DNA of 64,000 bases from Amanita rubescens (Eukaryota; Basidiomycota; Agaricomycetes; Agaricales; Amanitaceae), in the NCBI GenBank assembly GCA_015039365.1, contig WION01000018.1, forward strand, positions 186,001 through 250,000, in the 5' to 3' direction. The first letter of the stretch is position 1, and every line of letters begins with the position of its first letter. Below, piece by piece: positions 48,749 through 58,736 of the stretch. The position numbers and the translations under genes were made by a program. A model generated the notes under the pieces. It was not told the DNA's origin, ran no database searches, and worked only from the letters and a program-made list of their open reading frames with translations.

Positions 48749-50214
48749 ATGCCTATTTTAGGTTACTACAATTACTTCCCGCCAAAATGGATGAATGTCT
48801 CCGTCGAGTCGAGGTCGGGCCCTGAATCTCAAAGCACACGCAGCGTCCTCGTGTTGAACAAAGATGTCAAGGCCGGTGATATGATCTACAAGGTGGCCCT
48901 AACTTCTTTCATCAAATGCGGTGCACACGTTAATATCCCCCGATTAGGAATATCCCATCGTCACTGCCCTCGATGCTGATCTTGAAGCCGTTGGTCGCTA
49001 CTGCTCGCAATGTCTGCGTAGCCTCGACGCTTCGAGCATCGTCAGACCAGGATCATCAAATCCTCTTGGCTCATCTTATTGCTCACATACATGCCTCGCT
49101 ACCGCCAAAAACCAATATTACACCCTCCTCTTTACTCTAGATGCCCCCTTACCTCCCGAGATCCCCGCAGGACCCATTCCTGCCTCTGCTCTCGAAACAC
49201 GCAAAAACGCACAGGCTTCTTTCGTTGAACACATAAAAAACAGCGACCGTGCCTCCCCTCTCCTCGTTGCTAAATTCATTGCTCGCCAAGTCGCGATCGA
49301 GACCAACAAAATGGTTCAGAAGCACCAGATCAGCCGTATCGGGCGCATCGCTGTCCCAGGATGCCACAGCACAAAACGATTTCACAGATGCCGACGGTGG
49401 AGAGTACCTCCTCGCAGACCACATCGAGCGTTTGAGGTACCTCGAACTCGTGCCCGACGCCAACGGCATGAAACACCTAGCTCAAGTGTTGGAAAGTGGA
49501 CTTCCGGGCTTGGAGCAATTCGTCACTGAAGAGCGACACGCTACTCTCCTCGGAAAGATGGCATACAACGCTTATGGCGTCTACTTTGACGGTGGCCGCG
49601 ACGACAAGGTTAGTCAACGGGGGTTTTTTTTTTCAACTTGACACTGAAACCAACACGCTTTCTCTAGCCGCAGCCTACACAACGCCCCGAAGACATTGAA
49701 AGGATCCCGCACGCCAGTAGGCACCCAACGCCAAATCGGCACAGCCGTGTACACCCTCTCCTCCTACCTCACTCACTCGTGCACACCCAACGCACGCGTG
49801 TCTTTCTCCTCCGGCACCGCCCAAATCTGCCTCACCGCCGAACGCGACCTTAAAAAGGGCGATGAGCTCACGATCGCCTTTGTCGACATCACCCAACACG
49901 AGGGTGAGACCGCCCTCGAGTGTCGCAGGCGGAGGAGAATCGAGCTCGCGCGCGGATGGCGGTTCGCGTGTTCCTGCTCGAGGTGCGAAGAGGAGTTGCC
50001 CGCGTCTGGACCTGGCGCGTCCGGTTCTGGGGGATCTGGATCTGGGATGGGATCCGGCCCGGGATCCGCGGCTGCTGGTGAGGAGTCGGCGACGACGACG
50101 GAGAAGAAACCAGAGGAAGACGTCGGTTCGGATTTGAAGGATGAATCAAAAGTTGACGTTTCGGTGAGTCGATTTGAGGAGGCTCAGCGGTTGGAGAAGG
50201 AAGAGACGCGTTGA
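48749..50214 (+). CDS. SET-domain protein (SMYD/SET5-6-like)
   Basis: The first visible exon has GYYNYFPPKWMNVSVESRSG and VLVLNKDVKAGDMIYK, the start of a SET domain. After an intron (48890-48948), YPIVTALDADLEAVGRYCSQ and CSHTCLATA look like a MYND-type Cys cluster inserted in the SET domain. Further on, LLGKMAYNAYGVYFDGGRDD (49555-49610) and the SET core GTAVYTLSSYLTHSCTPNAR, GDELTIAFVDI are followed by a post-SET-like FACSCSRCEEEL. The SMYD/Set5-Set6 order fits lysine methyltransferases; substrate unknown. The tail is Gly/Ser then acidic. The first exon's start is uncertain (48749 is the first clear Met); apparent extra bases at 49341 and 49706. Confidence 0.78.
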
Positions 50215-50729
50215 CGGAGTGCGATACATGCCCTTATTATTAATGTCGTTTGACCTTTGCTTTGCGTATTTCTATGACCTGGAGGCTACATACATTATAG
50301 CCATAATCACCCAATCCCTGCTTTCACGAAAACAATATTCGGAGAGATGCACAACCAACAAGATCGATTTCACCATTACATAAGTTAAAAAAAGTTATGC
50401 AAGGGACACTATTAAATGGTACAACTTCAGACATTGCAGGGGGGAATGACAATTAAAAACGGGATTGAAAAGAGTACACCAAATGAGCAGCGGATACTTA
50501 CACGTGTGCTATGTATGAACGGGCTTGAGTATCGTTACAACTGGATAAACAGAAGAAAAAAACAGAGGGAAACCAATTAATGACCTTTTTTTTTTAATAA
50601 GGGCCGTGAATAAGTAGTAGGAATGATAGGGCTCGTACGGACCATGTGTTTCTGGAACCATGCATGCATGCCGGTATCAAGAAAGAGGCAGGTTGACTGT
50701 CCTCCAAAAAAAAAAAAAAAACCACGAGA
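50215..50729. other. Intergenic between convergent genes, about 515 bp
   Basis: AT-rich with a T-run at 50586-50596 and an A-run at 50706-50719. 3' flanks only. Confidence 0.55.
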
Positions 50730-53469
50730 TCACGCAGCTAAACTGCGCCACATGCCTTCCTCTGGAATCTCGCTCCTCTTCTGCAAGATCCTGAGCGCCC
50801 GCCGGCGGCTGCGCGTTCCCATTTCCGCTTCAACGTCACCAAGACTGGCACCGGCACCGGCACCGGCACCCGTATCGACCTCGTCTTCCGAACTCTCGCC
50901 CTCTTCTTCGTCGTCCTCTGTTGCGAAATCGAGCGCACCGGGATCCATCGCGCGTTGTCTGTCTCGCTCCGCATAGGAGGCGCGACGCAGCGCGGCTGCA
51001 GACACAGCATGTTTGGATACCAAAGAAGGCACAGTCATTATCGTCCCGTCAGGCTGGTACGAGGCCAAGCTCAACACCCGCTTTTGCTTGCTGATCGGGG
51101 CAATGGGTATAGGCAGCGACCCCGGCACACCAACAAAGCGTTCATCTAAATTATAAAAAAAAAAGGTTAACAAGAGGTCTCTCTCTCCCCTCCAACACAA
51201 GAACTCACTCAGATAATACTCCTCATCACCGCCACTCTGCTCACTCGGTCCCAACGCTAAACCACCCTCACCCTCGTCTTCCGACACATCCGTACTACCT
51301 CTCCCTTTCCCTAACGGCTGCGTAAGCGATTTCCACGCCTCGCTATCAGGCCTCCAAGCACCGCGATGACTCGGCGTATCCGCCGCAACCAGTCGCAAAA
51401 TAACCGCATCCCTCGGATCCAATTCCTCCTCCGGCACATCCATCAACGTGGTGTGCTTAGCGCTCAACAACCGCTTCTGCTGATCCAGAGTCGTTTGCTT
51501 GGGTAAAGACATCATGACGTTCTGAGAAGACGCGTCGATGCCATGTGGGGACCGTGGCGGCCGAATCTGGGATGGCCCCGGTAATGACAGAGGCCGGAGG
51601 GACGAGAACGATGACGGCAAGCCAGCATTTGATAACGATTTAACCTTCCGATGACGCACTGGCCGCGCTGGAGGTTGTTCAAGCAGAGGTAAAATCTGCG
51701 GCGGTCCGTTCGATGACGGCTCAGCACCTTCCTCCCCTTCCGTGTCTTCAAGCTCGAAAATCATATCAGCTTCAAAAAAAAACATTAAAAAAAACCACAA
51801 CCAAAAAAACGATCAACACACCTCGGAGATCCTGCCCGTGCGCCTGGCTCGATCCCGCCTCCGGCTTTTTAGCTTCCCCATCAATTGTTACCACTTCTGG
51901 CTCAACATCAAACGTGACATGCCGTTTTCCCTTGCTTGGAGACTTCTCACTGGTCTCCACAACCGAACCTTCCGTATCGACCTGCACGTGCCTCACCTGA
52001 AGCTCAGCACGTTCCTGAGATGGCTTCACCTTCCGCTTTCTGCCCATTGATGACGGGAACCTGAGAAGAAGAAGTGGAAGAAGGACCGGCATCCGATCGC
52101 CCCCTAGCCCGATGGCCCTTGTTTACTTCTTCCAAGCGCTCCTTCTTCTTTCGCTTCATCTCGTACTCGAGATCCACAAAATACTTGAAGCTAACGGCTG
52201 TATTAACCATATCATCGATATTACGAGGGAATTGAAGTACGTTTGCCCCTAGTTCGCGGTGCGAAGGGGGATGGATTAATGTGGCTGAACCGGACCGTTC
52301 CGATGAGTGACTAGATCTCGAATGGTTGGAACCGTTGGATTCCGATAAGGCTCGTGGGTGATGGAAAGACGATGTGGCGAGTGAGGCGGAAAGTGCGGAA
52401 ATGCGGGGCGGGGATAGAGCCCTAGCAGGTGACTCGGACATCGCGACGGGTACAAACTCCTTAATCGCGACCGGCAAACTTCGGGCGGCATCCGCAGCGG
52501 GTAGTTCTTGGCCCGCCGCCACCGCTCCTCCACCCCAAGTGGCGGCAACAGAAGCCTTTGGTTTTTCCTTCTCCTTTTTGATCGCGTCGACGGTCGTCTT
52601 GAACTTGACCCAGATAGCTTTGACTTGATCTCTGATTTCGTCTTCAGCTTTTTCGACTTGATCCATTCTCTCCTTGACGATCCGAAAGATGTACTCTTCC
52701 GCTTCGGCGCGAAGAGCGTTGGAGCGCGCGACAGCGGTATCCGCCAAGTGCACAAATACAGGATGTGAAGGTGTGAAAGGGGCAGGAGGCAAAAACGGCT
52801 TCATCTTTTCGAGATAGGATGTGGGAGGCTGCGGTGATGGTGGTGAACGGGCGGTGACGACGTCATGCGCCACTTGAAACGCTGGAGAGGGAGGTGACGA
52901 TAGTTTAGGCAACACGACAGAAAATAAGGGTGAATAGTCCGGGTTGGATTCGACGGCTTGCACAGCATCGTCCACCTGCAACGAGTCATAAGCAACGTTA
53001 AGCACCAGATGATGAATCAGAAACGGCCTCACCAGGCATTGGTTGCCGACTTGGATCCAGCCTGTTGAGCTTTTCATTATTTCATCTTCTACCCAATCTT
53101 CAGTGGGTAGCAAGGGACCTTCTTTCCCTTGAATATCGATGGGGACGACTTGATAGACGCGATAGACGAGTGCTTCGCATACGAGGCAGGTGAGGGTGGT
53201 GTATCTTGCACATCGGGATGTGCCGTCGATGGGAACGCCGCGCGTCCGTGTGCGTAGAGTAAGATGGGGATGAGCCTGTGTGGCAGACAAGTTGGTAAAA
53301 ATGAAGTTCAAGGAGTAGATTCTCGGATGATGCTCACGACACGGATGCCGTCGTCGGCGACGTAGAGCTGAGTAAAGTTATCGTCTTGAGGTAGGTCTGG
53401 TGGATGGGGTGGAGGTGCAGTGGAGACGAGGTGGACATTGAGGCAAGGACAGGCGTACACCTGTGCCAT
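50730..53469 (-). CDS. Large unknown protein with conserved N-terminus and disordered C-terminal half
   Basis: Start MAQVYACPCLNVHLVSTAPP (53469), then DNFTQLYVADDGIRV spliced (53345-53284) to HPHLTLRTRTRGVPI and CARYTTLTCLVCEALVYRVY, KEGPLLPTEDWVEDEI. The paired Cys motifs CPC and CLVC could bind a metal. A helical segment (SNALRAEAEEYIFRIVKERM, 52710-52600) and long Ser/Pro-rich regions follow; a late basic/acidic part (SPSKGKRHVTFDVEPEVVTI) joins after an intron to EEELDPRDAVILRLVAADTP and ALRILQKRSEIPEEGMWRSL at the end. A break near 52017 looks like another extra base. I do not recognise the family. It lies 99 bp downstream of CLPTM1, same strand. Confidence 0.6.
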
Positions 53470-53567
53470 GGGGCAGGAGGCAAAGAATGCTCAGAGCGGC
53501 TTCACCAAGACGCGGTTCCGATTCGGGTGAAAATAAATATATTATTTTCAAATATCATTAATCTAAC

Positions 53568-56280
53568 CTACTCATCCTTCTCCCTCTCCTTTACCTGTCC
53601 ATACTCGTTTACTCGCTTCGGATCCACGCGATATATCCACCGCTGTCACACACATTTAGCACCCTACACACACATACCTAGCACAGTGCACAAGCTTACC
53701 TGGTAAAGAAAGATGAGGAACACCGCGTCGTCACTAAGAGTCAGAACCAGTCAACTCCCACGCGATTCAATACCGGATATTCCTCTTACCGGAAACACGC
53801 CAGTCGGTGTAGGAAGGGCATCTTGATACAAAACCTGACCAATGGTCACATGAGCACCCACTACATGAAAAACACGTTTTGCCAAGTCCTTACGCAAAAA
53901 AGTCATCAACAACCGTAGACAGCGTCTTGTAGATCATCGCTTTCATGGGCATGTGGGCCACACTCTACATTCCCGTTAGCACCATTGCTTACTCGGCTTT
54001 TCAAAAAGCTCCAAACCTTGAGTTTATAATTAATGATTAATTGAGGTATAAGTTGCGCCTGCATATGACATGAATGGACTAGCTCCGCCGAGAAGCAAGG
54101 GCACTTACAAATCCAAACATGTAGACAAAAGACGTCAAGGTTGATATGGTGAAGCTGTACCACCCCTTGTGTGACTCGTACAACAAGGAATAGACCGTAT
54201 ATGCGGCAAGTGTGGGAATGGCAACGTATGATACATAGCGGAACGCTAGCTTGTCGTACCTTTTTTGCCAACGGTCGTCAGCGTGTCACCTGTCAATTTA
54301 CGGTAAAACCCTGGGCTTACTCTTGCGTTTTCTTCTCGTCTTCGCTAAGTACGTGCTTGTCTGTAGTCTACGGTAAGTAAACACACGACCCGCAGCAGCT
54401 AGTTTGACACACCTGTAACTTCAAGCTTGTAAGGCAGAACAGAACCCGCGGGTGCGGGTACCAGTTTAATATCCACTGCTTTGGTGATCTAGCCATTACG
54501 TTAAAAATAGTCAGAAGCGAACACAAGACCCAAATTGACCTTCCACGCCTCGATCAGCACTCCAGTGGCTGACCCGAAGAGAATCATCCATGACGTGTTT
54601 TCGTTATTGTCGATGAGGTAAAGCAAAATAACAATTTGGACAAAAACGTTTGTAACAATCTGTGGTAGAGTAGAATTGAATCGATGCACACGATCCATTT
54701 GGATATGTTGCTTACGGTCCTGTAATGGGCACTCATCAACACATGGCGTATAAAATGCATTACAAAGATGAATCATTTACCGGACAGAAACACCCGTCAA
54801 TTCCTTCTTCTGACGCCAGTGAGAAACGTCGCTCTTGAATGCAAGCATTTCAAACACGACATGCAATAAGCTGACTGTCGCCGTCAACGCCAAGAACCAT
54901 GGATTGGTCTCGAGCAACATGCGCTTGATCTCATCGAGCTCAGCACCCGCGGAAGCACCTTGCTGCTTCGCAGCCTCATCAAATCCATGAGTCATCGATG
55001 CGAACATCTGAAACTTCCAAAATGACATGGGCTGAAAGGTTATTTGTAGAGGGAGCGAAGGCGTAGCTTGCATTGACTTCGACATAGTGTTGTTTGAGAT
55101 GCCAAAAGTCGTTGGGAAAGATGATTGGCTTGTAGAAGCCCTTGGTGCCGGTCTCATCGCGTTGCCCTTGTAAAATGTGTACATCTAGACGGACGTGGAG
55201 CATGAGGTTATCAGCCGAGCATTAAAAGTGCTGCACAAACGTTGGGCGAGAGGTGGAGGTAGACCGCTGGACTGGAGAGTCGATGCATCTGATACTAGAG
55301 CAAGGGTAAGGTTCTAAGATTGATCAGTTCTGTGGATCCTATGGAGCATCAAACACGGTTAACTACCTTGTGCCAATGAGGCATAATGACGTCTGCAGGC
55401 TGTAGAGTGAATCATCAACTGCTTCAACAATACTTGATGAAATGAAATTAACCTCTTCGGGTTCCATTTGTTCTCCCTCCTGTGAGGCGCTCAACAGGTT
55501 CTTCTGTTTACGAACCTTGGGCCTAGCCATGTACGGAGTCAACACTACAACGCCGTAAACACGAGTAGTAACGATCTGAAGTCAACGCTCACGTTTGCGG
55601 ATATGGTGAATATTTCGCGGGTCATATTCGGGATGATGGGGATTGGGATGGGTACCATCTTTGGCAAGAAATACGTCCACCCATAATGACCCGTTCCTGA
55701 GAACCCTCTACGTGAGATTAGTTGTTGTAAACAGCAGGAAATGAAACAAGACCAACCTCGGGAAATTTAATCTCAAAATCGACAAAGCGATGGTCTGCGT
55801 AGTCGCCAAAAATGATTTTTTCCCATACAAAGTGAGGAAGGCCGTCGTCCCGATCTTTCCGCAATCCGTTTGTCCATTGCGTGAATACGTTACCGTTTGG
55901 AGAGGTCGATAGATAGACGTGCATGTCTAATGTCTGACCGATGGGCCATCCGAGATGAAGCTCGGCTGGGGGTAGCAGCTGGGCATCTTGTGGGTTGCCA
56001 TTTGCAGCAGCCGGCACAGCGGTCTGTGGTTGTGACGGCTGTTGGAGAAATTTTGATACTGATGTGGGGTCAAAGGGCTGTAAAAACGGTAGAACAGTTA
56101 CTTACATAGTTGAGTGATGACAAACACGAGCAAGATTTGCTGCACGTTGATATCAGGTTGGAGGGTTCAAAAAAATTAATAAATGAAGCGCACCTGAGCT
56201 ACTGGCCAAATACGAGCCAGAAAGGAATCTTCGTCCTGTCTCTGCTGGCGAGGACGGGACTCGGAGGCGGTGCTGGACAT
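53568..56280 (-). CDS. CLPTM1 family multi-pass membrane protein
   Basis: MSSTASESRPRQQRQDEDSF (56280) starts a short cytosolic N-terminus. The luminal part follows: LLPPAELHLGWPIGQTLDMH, VYLSTSPNGNVF, HFVWEKIIFGDYADHRFVDF. Then LTFQPMSFWKFQMFASMTHG, LLETNPWFLALTATVSLLHV, FEMLAFKSDVSHWRQKKEL, TIVTNVFVQIVILLYLIDNN, SWMILFGSATGVLIEAWK, AAYTVYSLLYESHKGWYS, LIPQLIINYKLKSVAHMPMK and FLYQRWIYRVDPKRVNEYG. These are the core CLPTM1/CLPTM1L motifs, including SDVxHWRxKKxLxGxSxR and YQRWIYRVDPxRVNE. Family members sit in the ER; human relatives affect lipid scrambling and GABA-A receptor trafficking. About twelve exons, frames consistent. Confidence 0.94.
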
Positions 56281-56411
56281 TGTGTCACTGTGGTGGATGG
56301 GAAGAGGAAAGCCACGTGGGATCGAGCGATGGGGATCTGCAGAAACGATGACGCCCTGGCTATGCTACTACCTGCGTCTATACTGATATAAGTCATCCCT
56401 TCCTTCCTACC

Positions 56412-57873
56412 ATGTCCGTCTCTCTCATGTCAGACATCGCCTGTCCAGATTATAATTCTGCCGTCAGTGGCAGGTGAGCCTTCACTACTTCCCATCCCTT
56501 TCATCTACATAGTAACCCCCTCAGTTCAAGCATTAATTCTACTTCCGTCAGTCATCAGACCCGATGGGTTCCGCCTCTGCCACCACCACGATTCAATGCT
56601 CCATCTCCACCGTGTGTTCTTCTCCTTGCTCTCACCAAATCGCTGACGAACCCCGACCAGGCCCGCCCGTCGGCTTCCGCGGCCGCTTCAAAGAAACGAA
56701 CGATACGTTTACACATACACCCTCGTCGCATCTGCAACCCCCCTCAAATTCATAATCTCGTCAGTACCCTCTCGCTCTCAAGTCCACGGACTGACGTTTG
56801 CCTCATTGCCAGGGTAGAACCTTTAACCGGAAAACCCACAACCGGAAAATACAAATTCAAACTCTTCCTCAGAACAGGTGGCGTCGAACGATCTCTAGGC
56901 GAACCAGTCGAGATGAGTCTCACCGTCGACCCTCGGCAGCTATCATTTGTCGTCTTGTGAGAGAAGCATTTCATCATCCAATATGGGCGCTTAATAAGAT
57001 GATTTTCATAGCGTCTTCCCAGGAAAGACAAAGCTCCCTATCGGCGGCCTCTGGTGCCTGCGCGTCTGGCTCCGGGTCAATTCGGTCGATCATCGGATAT
57101 TCGGAGAAGACGAGCTATGGATCGGCAAAGACATCGACTTTACATCCATCCCAGATGCCTCATTTGCACGTCACAGACTCACAAACCCAAAAGAACAAGT
57201 GTACAGCTCCCTCTTGGGCAACGCACAAGTCAACTTTATTATCAGGTGAGAACGTGCCTTGATCTTCCTTTCCTCTCCTTCCGGTTCCGATACTTACGTT
57301 ACATCCCCCCTGAAGATGGCAAAGTTTGGGCCACAACGCTTATAAATATACACTCGACTATGAAGCGGGCGGTGTATCATCAACCCTCTTTGATGATTTG
57401 GAACTCAAGTTTGAACTTGACCCACGACAGGTTACCTTCGTCATATAGTAAGTCGGTCCCCAAACGGCCCCTTCATAGATCCTAATCAATCAATACGCAG
57501 TACCGCCCCACAACAGTCTTTACCAGTCGGCGCATCGCATGCCCTACGCGTATGGGTCCGATCACCGATACCCACCTCATTGGGCTCATCATCATCCATT
57601 TACGAACCATCATCAGCGCACTCTTCTATCCCAAGTTCTTACGCATACCAACGAATATGGAAAACAGACACCCTTAAAATCGGGTCCAGACTTGACTTTG
57701 CCTCGCTGGGAAGTAAAGTGATCATGGGCCTCCCTAGATCAGGAGGCCCAGAAACGATGTTTTCCGACGAATCGCCGATATCGCCTTCTTCTTCTTCCTT
57801 GTCGTACGGTCGCACACCTGGGGGCTCGCTTGACACTGGGGCACCATCCTTTTACCGCCATGCATATCAATAA
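56412..57873 (+). CDS. Unknown protein with two related beta-rich repeats
   Basis: The 5' exons (from the ATG at 56412) are uncertain. From about 56700 the sequence reads RYVYTYTLVASATPLKFIIS, GKYKFKLFLRTGG, MSLTVDPRQLSFVVF spliced to VFPGKTKLPIGGLWCLRVWL, IGKDIDFTSIPDASFARHRL, QVNFIIR, then WQSLGHNAYKYTLDYEAGG, LKFELDPRQVTFVIY spliced to LPVGASHALRVWVRSP and IGSRLDFASLGSKVIMGL. The VDPRQLSFVV/LDPRQVTFVI and CLRVWLR/ALRVWVR pairs show an internal duplication, each unit ending with an intron at the same place. The Ser-rich tail ends at 57873. Mostly predicted beta strand; no family recognised. Divergent from CLPTM1. Confidence 0.65.
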
Positions 57874-58736
57874 AAGGGCAAGTTCTGTGCTCTTATCTCA
57901 TATCATCTCCATTCCATCGTCTCTCTCTTTCTCTCTCTCTTTCTCTAGGGTATTTTTGGTTAATCGGGATTCGGCGTCACGGTGTCTCTCAAACGTACGT
58001 ACATACATGTATAGATTCATTTGTATTATGCGGTGTATCACAATGTCCATTTATGTAGCTTCTATTAGTTATGTTTTATTCAAAGTCTTTGTTGAGGCTG
58101 ACGTCCACATGTTAAGCAATGAGTCGGGACCCCGGGTCCGAGTGTAATGATTGTAACCGTAGACATAGCCTTTTAAGCGGCCTATCGACCCCTCCTTTAC
58201 TCCGTTCCGAATAATCTTAGTATGTACTAGTTTGATTGATATTCTTATTTGACACCTCCCCTTGTTTTGATCAAATAATCATTAAATGCCAAGGCACGTA
58301 TTTCAATTCCAACAATCTTCGACAATACAAGTTGTACAAAGTACCCAAATTTGGACTTGAGTCATAAGTGGGACATTCAACAAAATAGAAATTCAACAGA
58401 TATAACTACAGAGACTCGAGGGAAGGCATGGATTGTGAATCATTCAAGTGGTTAGTTTTCCTATGCCAAATTTGAGTATTGAGCTCAGAAGCATTAGTAG
58501 CAGTGACATACCACCAATCTTGGAAATCTGAGCCAGATTACACATGAACACCAGTAAATCTCGGTGGTCAGAAGGCAATTGGTTCGTAACAGTACTAATA
58601 CTAGTATTACATTTCAATCCTCAAAACAATCTTTGACACTGCTTGTACAAAGGAGTCTGTGCTCAAACCTAGGCAAATTGGAGTTTCATAAGTGGGACTC
58701 AGAGAGGAGCCTGAGAGACATTCAACAAAATGAAAT
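57874..58736. other. Gap downstream of the microexon gene, with a degenerate repeat of its 3' end
   Basis: 57910-57950 is a CT-rich simple repeat in the 3' flank of the preceding gene. About 58360-58585 is a diverged copy of 58710-58935 (see the repeat entry). Nothing else supported. Confidence 0.6.
58360..58585 (-). repeat. Diverged tandem copy of the last exons of the microexon gene
   Basis: On the minus strand it reads LPSDHRDLLVFMCNLAQISK followed by GTATGTCACTG, matching LPSDHQGLLVFMCNLSQISS plus GTATGTCC at 58915-58854. The following intron and terminal segment (GAAGGCATGGATTGTRAA, TTCAACARRYATAA on plus) also match at a ~350 bp offset. Confidence 0.8.

Noticed and set aside
53404..53706. 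Plus-strand 100-codon frame
   Set aside because: It overlaps the 5' exon of the minus-strand gene starting at 53469 and the last exon of CLPTM1; no motif.
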